Part shown: in pieces, positions 35,823-46,500 of the stretch | Layout: every line of letters begins with the position of its first letter | Position numbering within the stretch: the stretch's first letter is position 1 | Assembly (NCBI GenBank): GCA_963832785.1 | Contig: CAWHVF010000005.1 | Location: forward strand, 1,984,001 to 2,048,000 | Length of the DNA: 64,000 nucleotides | Direction: 5' to 3' | From: CAWBRT01 sp963832785 | GTDB taxonomy: Bacteria; Acidobacteriota; Terriglobia; Terriglobales; Acidobacteriaceae | Made by a program: the position numbers and the translations under genes | The notes under the pieces: model-generated | Seen by the model: only the letters and a program-made list of their open reading frames with translations | What the model was told of the DNA's origin: nothing | Database searches by the model: none

Positions 35823-37109
35823 CTATGGCAAACAGCCCCACGCCTTCAGGAAAAAGTCCGGAGTACCGAAGTTGCCGGACTTCAGCGCCAGTGCCAGAGG
35901 ACGCTCGCCGCCTTCGGCGCCGGCCGCGCTCAGCACGGTCGTCCAAGGCACGCCGGGATCGATTTCGCGCCCGATGCGCAGTCCGGTAACGCCCAGAGTC
36001 TTGACCACCGCGCCAGCGGTCTCGCCGCCAGCCACGATGAGCTGGTCCACTCCCATCTTGACCAGGCCGCCGGCGATGGCGGCCAGCGCGGCTTCGACAA
36101 GTCCCCCTGCCTTGGCGGCGCCCAGCTTCTGCTGCACGGCCTTGACACTGCTGGGCGCGTCGGTGGAGTAGATCAGCACCGGCGTGGCGGCAAGATGTTC
36201 GCGCGCCCAGGCCAGGGCGTTGCAGACCACGTCCACGCCTTCGGCAAGCTGCAGGGGATCGACACGGAAGGCGGGATTCCGCTGGCGCATCATCTCCACC
36301 TGCGCCTGGGTAGCCAGCGAGCAACTGCCGGCCACTACCGCGCGAAACCCGCCCGTGGCCGGCAGCGCGCCGGCTACCGTGTCATTCGCCAGCAACCCCT
36401 GGCGGCGGAAGTTCTGCGGCAGCCCCACCGCCAGCCCGGAGCCAGCCGTGACCAGCGGAAGATCGGCGCAGGCCTCGCCCAGGCTTTCCAGGTCGCGGTC
36501 GGACAGGATGTCCACCACGGCCAAGCCGTAGCCATCGCGGCGCAAGCGGCTGAAGCCCTCGCGTATGGCGCCAGCTCCCTGGGACACCGTGCCATAGTCC
36601 ACCACCCCGACCCGCCGCTTCACTTGCGCCTGCAACACGCGTTGCAGGTTGGCATCCGTCATGGGGTTCAGCGGATGGTTCTGCATGCCGCTCTCGTTCA
36701 GCAGAACGCTGCCGACGAAAAGGTACCCGTGATAAATAGTGCGCTGGTTGGCGGGAAACGCCGGGCAGGCGATGGTGAAATCGGTGCCGAGAGCGTCCAT
36801 CAGGGCCTCGGCCACCGGCCCGATGTTGCCGGCGGGAGTGGAGTCGAAGGTCGAGCAGTACTTGAAGTAGAACTGGCGGCAGCCCGCCGCCTGCAGCCAG
36901 CGCAGGGCGGCCAGGGAATTGTCAACCGCCTCCGGGACCGGACAGCTACGGGACTTGAGAGCCACCACGATGGCATCGACCGGCGGCGGCGGCGGACCCT
37001 GCGGCACCCCGATCAACTGCACGGTGCGCATTCCATATTTCACCAGCATGCCGGCCAGATCGGTGGCGCCGGTGAAGTCGTCGGCGATACACCCCAGCAG
37101 CGGGGGCAT
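35823..37109 (-). CDS. Four-carbon acid sugar kinase family protein (DUF1537, OtnK/DtnK-like)
   Basis: Protein of 428 aa from ATG 37107-37109 (GGGAG 8 nt upstream; the frame above is longer but not conserved). N-terminal 'LGCIADDFTGATDLAGMLVK' and C-terminal 'IVAGGETAGAVVKTLG' are the family's signatures for phosphorylating 3-oxo-tetronate or D-threonate. No matching aldolase or dehydrogenase is next to it, so the pathway is unclear. yggX lies upstream on the same strand. Confidence 0.87.
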   Translation of the reverse strand: MPPLLGCIADDFTGATDLAGMLVKYGMRTVQLIGVPQGPPPPPVDAIVVALKSRSCPVPEAVDNSLAALRWLQAAGCRQFYFKYCSTFDSTPAGNIGPVAEALMDALGTDFTIACPAFPANQRTIYHGYLFVGSVLLNESGMQNHPLNPMTDANLQRVLQAQVKRRVGVVDYGTVSQGAGAIREGFSRLRRDGYGLAVVDILSDRDLESLGEACADLPLVTAGSGLAVGLPQNFRRQGLLANDTVAGALPATGGFRAVVAGSCSLATQAQVEMMRQRNPAFRVDPLQLAEGVDVVCNALAWAREHLAATPVLIYSTDAPSSVKAVQQKLGAAKAGGLVEAALAAIAGGLVKMGVDQLIVAGGETAGAVVKTLGVTGLRIGREIDPGVPWTTVLSAAGAEGGERPLALALKSGNFGTPDFFLKAWGCLP

Positions 37110-37229
37110 GTGTATTCTCCCTGGGCCAGATGCGCCGTGGCCAGCCCGGATGAGCGAAGGAAACTGCAACCGGGGTAAAAAGGCTTTTCCGCAGCTGGTA
37201 AAGCCGCGCAAGCTGATTCGTGTGCAGGC

Positions 37230-37502
37230 CTAATGCCCCTGGGGTTTGTACTCCTCGGGCAGTTCCGCTCCCGGGCCGAAGAAATACTGCTCCATCTGCT
37301 GCACGATAAAATCCTGGTGCTCCTTGCGCCACGGCTGCAGGCGATATTCGTTGAGCAGGATCTTCATGTGGTCCTGCCACTGCTGCCAGGCCTCTTTGGA
37401 AACGTTCTCAAAGATCTTCTGTCCCAGCGGGCTGTCGAAAGGTGGCTCCTCCAGCCCCTCCGCCTGCCGGCCCAGCTTCACGCATTGCACCATCCGTGCC
37501 AT
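37230..37502 (-). CDS. yggX: Fe(2+)-trafficking protein YggX
   Basis: Protein of 90 aa, 'MARMVQCVKLGRQAEGLEEP' with 'FDSPLGQKIFENVSKEAWQQW' and 'QMEQYFFG', the complete YggX/iron-trafficking family, which protects Fe-S enzymes from oxidative damage. Confidence 0.93.
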   Translation of the reverse strand: MARMVQCVKLGRQAEGLEEPPFDSPLGQKIFENVSKEAWQQWQDHMKILLNEYRLQPWRKEHQDFIVQQMEQYFFGPGAELPEEYKPQGH

Positions 37503-37627
37503 TGATACCTCGCAAATGTGGATTGTTCTGCCCCGTCGGGCGCAACTACGGCGCCATCGGGGTCCGAAAAAGTCATTGTACTAGAGCAGCCGGAGGAGAG
37601 CTTCAGCTGGTTCGCCGATTACCACGG

Positions 37628-40180
37628 TCAGGCTTTGCGGTGCCGGCGCTGGGCGCGCGAGGCCTCCGGCTCGATCAGCGCGAACTGGATTTTGTGCTGC
37701 ACCGGATCGATGCGGTCCACCAGCACGCGCACCCGGTCGCCTATCGAGAAGGTGCGCTTGCCGCGCTGGCCGATGAGCTGCCGCGTGTTCTCGTGATAGG
37801 TGTAGCGGTCGTCGCTCAAGGTGAACAGCGGCACCAGGCCCTCTATGAACAACTCGTTCAGCTCGACGAACAGCCCGAACTTGGTGACGCTCACCACCAG
37901 CCCTTCGAACTCATCGCCCAGCCGCTCCTGCATGAACTTTACCTTCTTCCACTCCAGCAGCTCGCGTTCAGCCTCGTCGGCGCGGCGCTCGGTGAAGCTG
38001 GAATCGGCGGCGATCTCGTGCAGCATGTCCTGCGGAATCGGCCCCTCGAGAGCGGGCGTGGCGGCGTGCTTGCCGGTGTGGCGCCCGCCATCCCGGCGCT
38101 TGAGCGGCGCTTCCCCGCCGGAGACGGCCGAGTGCGACGCCTCGGCCCCGGCCTTGGCCGCGTAGTTTTGCACCACCGGGCCGCCGACACCAATAGAGAT
38201 GGCTTCCTCGCTTTGTTCGGCCGAGTCGGCCAGCACCGCCTTGAGGATGCGGTGCACCGTCAGGTCGGGGTAGCGGCGAATGGGCGAAGTGAAATGCGTG
38301 TAGGTGCTGGCGGCCAGGGCAAAGTGTCCTTCGTTAGCCTCCGAGTAGCGCGCCTGGGTAAGCGAGCGCAGCATGAGGTAGGAGAGGATGCGCTCCTCGG
38401 GCTTGCCTTCGAGTTTGGCGGTCAATTTCTGGTACATGCGCGGGGTGATGTGAACGTCCCGGGGAATTTCCACCTCGCGCGCGCGGTGCCCGGTGCCGTG
38501 GCTGGCGCGGCGCTCGCTGCGCGGGCGGAAGCGGTCGACGGGCAGGGCTCCGACTCCGAGCGAATAGCCGAAGCTGGCGGCCAGGGTCTCGAACTCGAGC
38601 ACGCGCTTGGCCTCGGGCTGGTGGTGGACGCGGTAGAGCGAGGCCACGCCTTTCGTCTCCAGGTAGCTGGCGACCGATTCGTTGGCGGCCAGCATGAACT
38701 CCTCGATGATGCGGTGCGCCATGTTGCGCTCGGAGCGGGTGACGCCGCGCATCAGGCCGTGCTCGTCGAAGTCGATCACCGACTCGGGAAGATCGAAGTC
38801 GATGGAGCCGCGGCGCTCCCGTTTTTCTGCCAGCACCAGCGCCAGCTCCTCCATCAGCTCGAACTGCTCGACCAGAGGCGCATATCGCTGGCGCGCTGGC
38901 GCGTCGCCGTCCAGGATAAGAGCCACATCCGTATAGGTCATGCGCTCGGCCGAGCGGATCACGCCGGGGCACAACTCGTAGCGCGCGATCTCGCCACGCT
39001 GGTCGATTTCCATCAGGCAAGACATAACCAGGCGGTCGGCATGCGGTCGCAGGGTGCAGACCTCGGTGGAGAGCCCGACCGGCAGCATGGGAATGGCGCG
39101 GTCAGGAAAGTAGACGGAGGTGCCGCGCCAGCGCGCCTCGCGATCCATGGCCGAATCCTCGGCCACGTAGTGGGCGACATCGGCGATGTGGACCTGTAAC
39201 TGGTAATTGCCGTTTTCCAGCCGGCTGACGGCTACGGCGTCATCGAAGTCGCGGGCCGTCTCGCCGTCGATGGTCACGATGGGCAAGGCGCGGAAGTCGC
39301 GCCGGCGGCGCAGCTCACGCTGCGGAATAATGGCCTCGACCGCCTGCGCCTCGGCCAGCGCGGACAGGGGAAAACGATGCGGCAGGTGATGCTTGCGGAT
39401 GACAATCTCAACGTCAACCCCGAAATCGTCCTCGTAGCCAAGAATCTCGACCACGTGACCCTTGGGGCTCTGGGTGGCCGTGGGCCAGTGGGTAATCTCG
39501 ACCTCCACCACCAGGCCTTCCAGGTCGTTCCACTGGCGGCGGCGAGCCTCGTTGCCGATGACGCGGTCTGCGGTCTGCCACTGCCCCGGGGTGGAGATGA
39601 GTTCTCCGGCTGGCTCGCTTGCCTGGCCGGCCGTGGGAGGCCGTTCCAGGCCGCGCGGAATGATGATGTCGGCGGCGAGCCGCTCGTCCATGGGGCGGAC
39701 ATAACCGACGCCTGCCTGCGCGCGCTGGCCGTAGTGAAAGACGCCCACCACGGTAGCCTGGGCGCGGTTCATGATGCGCAGGATGCGGCCTTCGGCACGT
39801 CCCTCGCGCGAGGCGCCTTTTAATTCGACCAGCACCTGGTCGCCGTGCATGGCCGAGCCGATCTCGGGCGGGCTGATGAAGACGTCGCCGCCCAGGCGCT
39901 CGCGCAATCCCTGGTCTTCGGGAGTGACAAAGCCGTAGCCGTCGCGGTGCATCTGCAACCGCCCCACAACCAGGTTGCGATCAGCCGCCTCGGCGGGCAG
40001 GGAGTAGCGGTCGCGCCCGGTGAGCACCAGCTTTCCCCGGGTCACCATATCGGCCAGCTTGTCTTCCAGCTCGCGGCGCTCGGCGCCGCGCAAACCCAGC
40101 TCGCGAATCAACTGCTTGTAGCCGGCGGAGCGATGCGGCAGCTTTTCCAGGCGCTGCTGGATGAGTTTCTCAGTAACCAT
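37628..40180 (-). CDS. rnr: Ribonuclease R
   Basis: 3'-5' exoribonuclease of 850 aa. Cold-shock domains (about 60-220), the RNB catalytic core with 'TARDFDDAVAVSR' (about 310-322), and a C-terminal S1 domain (about 750-840) ending in a basic RRHRKA tail are seen in order. It degrades structured RNA and takes part in trans-translation quality control. A Ser/Gly/Lys-rich loop near 690-720 replaces some usual sequence. Confidence 0.95.
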   Translation of the reverse strand: MVTEKLIQQRLEKLPHRSAGYKQLIRELGLRGAERRELEDKLADMVTRGKLVLTGRDRYSLPAEAADRNLVVGRLQMHRDGYGFVTPEDQGLRERLGGDVFISPPEIGSAMHGDQVLVELKGASREGRAEGRILRIMNRAQATVVGVFHYGQRAQAGVGYVRPMDERLAADIIIPRGLERPPTAGQASEPAGELISTPGQWQTADRVIGNEARRRQWNDLEGLVVEVEITHWPTATQSPKGHVVEILGYEDDFGVDVEIVIRKHHLPHRFPLSALAEAQAVEAIIPQRELRRRRDFRALPIVTIDGETARDFDDAVAVSRLENGNYQLQVHIADVAHYVAEDSAMDREARWRGTSVYFPDRAIPMLPVGLSTEVCTLRPHADRLVMSCLMEIDQRGEIARYELCPGVIRSAERMTYTDVALILDGDAPARQRYAPLVEQFELMEELALVLAEKRERRGSIDFDLPESVIDFDEHGLMRGVTRSERNMAHRIIEEFMLAANESVASYLETKGVASLYRVHHQPEAKRVLEFETLAASFGYSLGVGALPVDRFRPRSERRASHGTGHRAREVEIPRDVHITPRMYQKLTAKLEGKPEERILSYLMLRSLTQARYSEANEGHFALAASTYTHFTSPIRRYPDLTVHRILKAVLADSAEQSEEAISIGVGGPVVQNYAAKAGAEASHSAVSGGEAPLKRRDGGRHTGKHAATPALEGPIPQDMLHEIAADSSFTERRADEAERELLEWKKVKFMQERLGDEFEGLVVSVTKFGLFVELNELFIEGLVPLFTLSDDRYTYHENTRQLIGQRGKRTFSIGDRVRVLVDRIDPVQHKIQFALIEPEASRAQRRHRKA

Positions 40181-40450
40181 CGTTCTTGGGAGCGGACCTG
40201 TTTCCGATGCGCCGTAATTCCCCTAAGAAGAGCATAAGCTCGGAAGATGAAATACACTAGGTAAACTCCCCGATGTAGGAAGTTGCGGGTGAAAGGCAGA
40301 ATTTACGCCATGCACGCCAGCGGGCGGGTGCGGTACAGCCGCTCGATCACGGTAACCCATTTACTTGCGGCAGTTCTGAAGCGGCGAGGTGGGCAAGAGA
40401 TTTGGCCCGCTACGTGCGTCTGACTGCCCCGAAAGGATCCTGAATAATTT

Positions 40451-40975
40451 ATGTGGAAGCCCTCCAGCACTAGTGTCACTCCTCCGACTCCCATGGCCGA
40501 ACCGCCGCGGCCAGCCTACACCCCCAACACTGGCAGCGACGAGAACCATCCTGTCGTGCGCCCGGCCAGTCCGGCAGCCGCTTCCCAAGACCAGGCCACC
40601 ATTGGCAAGTCGCTGGTGATCAAGGGCGAGGTCACGGGGTCGGAGTCGCTCTACGTGGATGGCCGCATTGAAGGTTCGATCAATCTGCCCGGCAACCGGG
40701 TGACCGTCGGCCGGAATGGCGTGGTGTCTGCCAACATCAACGCCCGCGAGATCGTGGTTCTGGGCAAGGTGCGCGGCAACATGACCGCCAGCGACCGGGT
40801 CGATATCCGCAACGAGGGCTCCCTGACCGGCGATGTTGTCGCCCAGCGCATCAGCATTGAAGATGGCGCGTTTTTCAAGGGCGGAATCGATATCCGCAAG
40901 CCGGGACTGAAGGCCGAAGCGAAGCCGGAGAGCGCCGACGGAGCTGCCAGCGTTCAGACTGCCGCGCGGGCCTAA
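40451..40975 (+). CDS. Bactofilin (polymer-forming cytoskeletal protein)
   Basis: Protein of 174 aa with the bactofilin beta-helix repeat pattern: 'KGEVTGSESLYVDGRIEGSI', 'NRVTVGRNGVVSANINAREI', 'VRGNMTASDRVDIRNEGSL' and 'GDVVAQRISIEDGAFFKGGI'. A proline-rich N-terminus and Ala-rich tail flank the beta-helix. Bactofilins polymerise at the membrane without nucleotides and guide cell shape or wall growth. An alternative start is ATG at codon 15. Confidence 0.92.
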   Translation: MWKPSSTSVTPPTPMAEPPRPAYTPNTGSDENHPVVRPASPAAASQDQATIGKSLVIKGEVTGSESLYVDGRIEGSINLPGNRVTVGRNGVVSANINAREIVVLGKVRGNMTASDRVDIRNEGSLTGDVVAQRISIEDGAFFKGGIDIRKPGLKAEAKPESADGAASVQTAARA

Positions 40976-40977
40976 CA

Positions 40978-41093
40978 GGCTGCGGAAAAACGCGCCGCAG
41001 CAACAAGCGAGGCGCTATGGAATGTGGGTGCTATAAGAGCAGCTAACAATATCTTGTAGTCGCACCCGAGCCGAAACCTGTTTTTCCGCAGCC
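40978..41093. repeat. MITE-like element, arms GGCTGCGGAAAAAC
   Basis: Perfect 14-bp arms at 40978-40991 and 41080-41093 enclose 88 bp with no ORF. A single left arm repeats at 41460-41473, directly after the next gene. Confidence 0.75.
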
Positions 41094-41247
41094 CGCTAGG
41101 CCGCCTGCCCGGAACACATAGGACGCTAAGCCCTCCCCCGCTTCAGCTCCGCCGTGCCCGGTGAAGCCGGGGCCTGCACACCGGCAGCGCCAGGCTTCCC
41201 GTGACCGGGCGCGCAAACTGCAGCGAACGCTTTCGAGGAACTAGGAA

Positions 41248-41457
41248 ATGGTGAGGAAAGTTTTGAAAATCTTCGCTTGCCGGCACAAACATACCTCCGT
41301 GCCCTTCCCTGCCATGATGGCTTCGGCGGGCTCGGAGATCCTCGACAAGAACCCGGAGCAACCGGTCACCAGCGACCACTACGTGGTGTGCCTCGAATGC
41401 GGAAAACGATTGTCTTATAACTGGTCGGAGATGCGGCTGGTTCGCAATCGGGATTAG
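41248..41457 (+). CDS. Small Cys/His-containing hypothetical protein (69 aa)
   Basis: MVRKVLKIFACRHKHTSVPF … 'YVVCLECGKRLSYNWSEM'. The CxHxH and CxxC spacing looks like a zinc-binding knuckle. It is flanked on both sides by copies of the GGCTGCGGAAAAAC repeat. No family name is recognised. Confidence 0.6.
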   Translation: MVRKVLKIFACRHKHTSVPFPAMMASAGSEILDKNPEQPVTSDHYVVCLECGKRLSYNWSEMRLVRNRD

Positions 41458-41502
41458 CAGGCTGCGGAAAAACGCGCCTAGGTAACAATAGAGGCGCGCG
41501 AG

Positions 41503-41528
41503 CCCAGCCGAGGGCGGCTGGGCCTACG
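41503..41528. repeat. CCCAGCCGAGGGCGGCTGGG repeat (copy 2)
   Basis: Same as 14505-14530, in the gap before murJ's 3' end. Confidence 0.6.
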
Positions 41529-41612
41529 CAGAAACAACCGGGTGCTCCTCCTAGCTTCCTTTGCTAGGATAGGGTTTTTCACCCATACGTAAACTATCGG
41601 CTGTGTCTAACG

Positions 41613-43222
41613 CTAACTTCTTCTTCTCAGCATTCGCAGCGCTTCCGCAGCCGTCGAAATTCCCATCCATCGCGTCAGCAAAAGGTACGCTAAGCCGTAA
41701 GGCACCAGCACGACCGCGCCGGTCAGCACCGGATTGAGTGCGGCGCTGGCGCGCCAGAGGCCGAAACCAATGGCGGCGGCGATCAGCGCCGCCAGCCACA
41801 GCTTGCCGATCCTGGCTAGCGAATAGGCCGGACGGCCAATGCGGCGAGCCAGAGAACGGCGCAGCAGTCCGAATTCGACCCATCCGGCGATGCCCGCCGA
41901 GAGCGTCAAGCCGGCCACGCCCCACTTGCGGTCCAGGCCGAGTAGCGGCGGCAGCGGCAAGGCGAAAAGGTAGCCTAGCGCCAGCGTGAGGAGCACGCGA
42001 ATGATGGCGAAGTTCAGGGGAGTGCGCGTGTCCCGCAGCGCATAAAAAGCGGAGGAGTAGAGGCGTCCGAAGGTGGAGGCCAGCAGGCCGACGCTGGAGC
42101 CGGCCAGAACTCCCCAGACATAAGTCACGTCCCTGGCGCCAAAAGCGCCGGAGCGATAGAGGGTGGCCACCACCACATGCCCCAGCACCAGGAAGGCCGC
42201 GGCCGAGGGGACCACGAAAAAAGAAATCCGCTCCAACCCGCCGGCCAGCCGCTCGCGCAGGGCCTTGGCGATCTCCTCGCGGTTGCCCAGGGCGCTCGAC
42301 ATGGCCGGCAGCTCGGCGGCCGAAACCGACATGCCGAACAGGCTCACCGGCAGCAGGTAAAGCGTTTGCGCGTAGGAGAGCGCGGCCACCGCGCCGGTAG
42401 GCAGGAAACTGGCCAGCAGCGAGTCAATGTAGGCGCTGATCTGCACCACGCCGCGCGAAACAAACACCGGCCCGGAGCTGCGCAGCACCGTCCTGACGTG
42501 CTCGCCCACCCCGGCCCTTAGGCGCAAGCGCAAAGGCCAGAGAAACCGGAACACCACCGGCAGTTGCACCCCGAGTTGCAGACCGCTGCCGACGACCGAG
42601 GCCCAGGCAAGAACTTCCGCCAGCCGCCAGGCGGGGACGTGCCCGCCGCGCCAGAGCAGCGCGGCGATCAGCGTCAGGTTCCAGACCACCGGCGCCGTGT
42701 ACGAGAGGAAGAACTTGCGATGGCTGTTCAGCACTCCCAGGCACCAGGCGCTAAACACCAGCAGCCCGGCCCCGGGAAAAAGTATGCGCACCAGGGTAAT
42801 GGTGAGCTCGCGCTTGGCCCCCCGGAATCCTGGGGCTATGGCATCGATCAGCCACGGGGTGGCAAAAATCCCGAAGGCTACCAGCACCGCGGTAGAGAAA
42901 ACAGCAGGGCGAAGATCGCCTCCGCCACCTCCGATGCCCGTTCGTCTTCGCCCTCGGCCCGCAGACGCGCATAGACTGGAATGAACGAGGCCGACAGCAC
43001 GCCTTCGCCAAACAGGTTTTGCAGGAAATTGGGGATGCGGAAGGCGGCGCGAAAGGCATCGGCGGCGTCGGAGTTGCCGAAAAAGTGGGCAAAGACTCGG
43101 TCCCGAATCAGCCCGGCAATGCGGCTCAAAAGAATGCCGGCCGCCACCATGGCGGCAGCCGCACCTCCGCGTCCGGAGGCGCTGCCTTGAGCTGGGTTGC
43201 TTGCCTGCACGGAAGGCGCCAT
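41613..43222 (-). pseudogene. murJ: MurJ/MviN lipid II flippase, split by a one-base frameshift
   Basis: N-terminal frame: 'MVAAGILLSRIAGLIRDRVF' and 'AFRAAFRIPNFLQNLFGEGV' (classic MurJ) up to 'AIFALLFSLPRCW' and a stop. The second frame resumes with 'STAVLVAFGIFATPWLIDAI' and runs through the remaining helices ('SSGPVFVSRGVVQISAYIDS' region) to the stop at 41613. Adding one base near 42890-42900 gives a single MurJ of about 536 aa with 14 helices. Lipid II flipping is essential, so an indel error in the assembly is likely. The order of domains is otherwise normal. Confidence 0.85.
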
Positions 43223-43302
43223 TGCTTTCGGATTTTACTAGAACAGGGGCAAGCTGGCGCCGGCGACCCCGGGCGGCGGGCCCTGCGGGTGCCCGGGAAA
43301 CC

Positions 43303-43326
43303 CGCCGGCGAGGGCGCCGGCGCTAC
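43303..43326. repeat. GTAGCGCCGG palindrome (copy 3)
   Basis: GCCGGCGAGGGCGCCGGCGCTACTTTTT, upstream of murJ and the activase genes. Confidence 0.55.
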
Positions 43327-43521
43327 TTTTTCCAGACCCCAACCCCTAATCCCCGCCATTTAAATGCCTAATCCAACCTCTGGCTGCTGCGGTCCTTTCC
43401 TCGGGGCTGGGGTGGGTGCTAAGCTGCTTCCGTACCCTGGATTCGAGATTAGAGATTTTCGCTGGTGACGACTCTCAAGGGCTGGCTGGATGTGACCCTC
43501 GCCTGAGAGGGGCCTGTTTGC

Positions 43522-46500
43522 ATGAGCATCAACATTGGACTCGACATTGGCGCCGTCAGCCTGAAGCTGGCGGCCATCGGCGGCGAGGCGGACGCGGCGG
43601 CTTTTGAGGCCCTCACCGCCAGCTCCGAGGCCTTCTTTGCCGGCCAGTTTCCCCAGTCCAGCGGGCTGGCCGGACGGCCGCTGGTGCTCTCGCGCTACCG
43701 CCGCATTCAGGGCAGCCCCATTCAGTCCACCTTCGACCTGCTGCGCGAATTCTACGAGCAGGTTCCCGAAAGGGCGGTCGAAGGCATCCGGGTGACCGGC
43801 TCCGGCAGCCAACTGATCGCCAAGATTCTCGGCATTTACTTTGAGAACGAGTTCCGCGCCCTGGCCAAGGGGGTGCGCATCTTCTATCCCGAGGTGCGCA
43901 CGGTCTTTGAGATGGGCGGCGAGACCTCGAAGTACGTGCGCCTGGAGCCCAGCGGGCGCAGCAAGTACCTGGGGATCGTGGACTACTCCAGCAGCGGCGA
44001 CTGCGCCGCCGGCACCGGCTCGTTCATCGACCAGCAGGCCTCGCGGCTTCTCTACCAGGTGGAGCAAGTAGGCGCGGCCGCCTGCCAGGCAAGCTGCGCC
44101 GCGCGCATCGCCGGCCGCTGCTCGGTCTTCGCCAAGTCGGACATGATCCACGCGCAGCAGAAGGGTTATACCACCGACCAGATCCTGCGCGGCTTGTGCG
44201 ACGCCGTGGCCCGCAACTTCAAATCCGCCATCGTCAAGGGGCGGGAATGCGAGCTTCCGGTGGCTTTTATCGGCGGCGTGGCCCTGAACGCCGGGGTGCG
44301 CGAGGCGCTGCGCGAGGCCTTCAAGTTCGAGTCGAGCCAGTTCATCGTCCCCGAGCTCTACGCCTGGATGAGCGCGCTGGGAGCGGCGATCTTCGAGGCC
44401 GAAGAGATGCGCAAGCGCAGCTTCAAGCGCATTCACCAGCTCGAACAGCACGCCCAGACAAAACAAAGCTTCGCCTGCAGCGATCCCCTCTCGATGGAGC
44501 AGGTGGCTTTGCTGCGCGACCGGGTAGAAGAGACATCCCCAGCAGCCGGAGCGGCGCAGTTTGAGCCGGGGCGCAAGATCGAGGCCTACCTCGGAATCGA
44601 TATAGGCTCGGTCTCCACCAACCTGGTGGTGATCGATCAGCAGGGCCAGCTGCTGCACGAAATCTACCTGCGCACCCAGGGACGCCCAATCGAAGTGGTC
44701 AGCGCCGGGCTCAAGGAGATCGAGGCGAAGTTCGGCGACAGCCTTGACGTGCGCGGCGTGGGCACCACCGGCAGCGGACGCGAGCTGATCGGGGAACTGG
44801 TGGGCGCCGACACCGTCAACGACGAGATCACGGCCCACAAGACCGGCGCCACCTACGTTTGCCAGCAACTCGGCATGGAGCCGGTGGACACCATCTTTGA
44901 GATCGGCGGTCAGGACTCCAAGTTCATTCGTCTGGACAAGGGCATCGTTGTCGACTTTGCCATGAACGAAGCCTGCGCGGCGGGAACCGGCTCGTTCCTG
45001 GAGGAGCAGGCGGAGAAGTTGGGGGTCAGCATCAAGGGCGAATTCGCCTCGCTGGCGCTGGCCTCGAAGCGTCCGGCGCGCCTAGGCGAGCGCTGCACGG
45101 TGTTCATGGAGCGCGACGTTACGGCGCTGCTGCTGAAGGGCGCCGAGGTCGGCGACCTGTGCGCCGGCCTGGCCTATTCGGTGGCGCTAAACTATCTGAA
45201 CCGGGTGGTGCGCGGGCGCAAGATCGGCAACACCATCTTCTTCCAGGGAGGCACCGCCTACAACGATGCGGTGGCCGCCGCCTTCTCGCAGATCCTGCAA
45301 AAGCCCATCATCGTGCCGCCGCACAACGGCGTGATCGGGGCTATCGGCATGGCGCTGATCGCGCGCGAGCGCCGGCAGGCCGCGCACGCCACCGCCGGCG
45401 TAAAGCCGATGGCCGTCGTGAATCAGCCAGGCCCGCAGGCGGCTGTTCCCCAGGTCAGCGCCGAACTGCGCGGCGCGGGACCCGGTACGCTGGCGGGGTT
45501 GGCGCCAGCGGCCGCATCCGGCAACGGACGCTCGAAATTCCGCGGCTACGACCTGGACAAGGTGAACTTCACCTCCCGCGAGTTCGTCTGCAAGGCCTGT
45601 TCGAACTACTGCGACATGAAGGAGTTCAAGATCGAAGGCGAGCGCAGCTACTGGGGCGACAAGTGCGGCGACAAGTTCCGCAAGCGCGCCAAGACCGAGC
45701 GCAAGCCGCTGCTGGACGACCTTATCGGACAACGCGAGCAACTGCTGCACGAGGTGCTCAGGGAGCCAAATGGCAAGCGCCCGACGGTGGGCGTCCCCCG
45801 GGCGATGTTCTATTTCGACCGCTTCCCCTTCTGGTGCGCCTACATGCAGGAGCTGGGCTTTGACGTGGTGCTCTCCTCGCCCACCGACCGGCAGATCAGC
45901 GCCGCCGGAGATGAGCTGGCGATCGCCCAGCCCTGTTTCCCTGTCAAGGTGGCGCACGGCCACGTGCAGGAGCTGCTGGGCAAAGGCGTCGATTACATCC
46001 TGGTGCCGAACACCATCAACTCTGAGGTTCCGCCCTGGCTGCTGGTGGCGCATCCGGAATCGCATCTCTGCCCCTGGAACCAGACGCTGCCTTACGTGCT
46101 CAAGGCGGTGCCGCAACTGGAAGACTCGGCCGACAAAATCCTGAACCCGACCACGCACTTCCGCTACGGCCGCAAGCACGCGGAGAAGGAGCTGGGCAAA
46201 TTTTTCGGCGAGCGGCTGCGCGTCTCCGGCCGGGTCAACAGCCGCGCTGTGACCGCCGCCTACGCCGCCCAGGGGGCCTTTGACCAAGCGCTGCAGGAGC
46301 TGGGCGGGGCGGCCGTGGCGCGTTTGCAGCAGGCGCGCGAGCCGGCACTGGTGCTGGTGGGACGGCCATACAATCTCTACGACCGCGGCATCAACTGCGA
46401 CATCCCGCGCAAGCTGCGCACCCTGTACGGCGTCGATGTGCTGCCCATGGACTTTCTGCCGCTGGAAAACGAGGACATAACCGACGTCAACCGCAACATG

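Noticed and set aside
43360..44868. Long antisense ORF opposite the activase gene (also 45187-46671)
   Set aside because: High-GC third-position shadow of the strongly supported plus-strand activase; no recognizable motifs.
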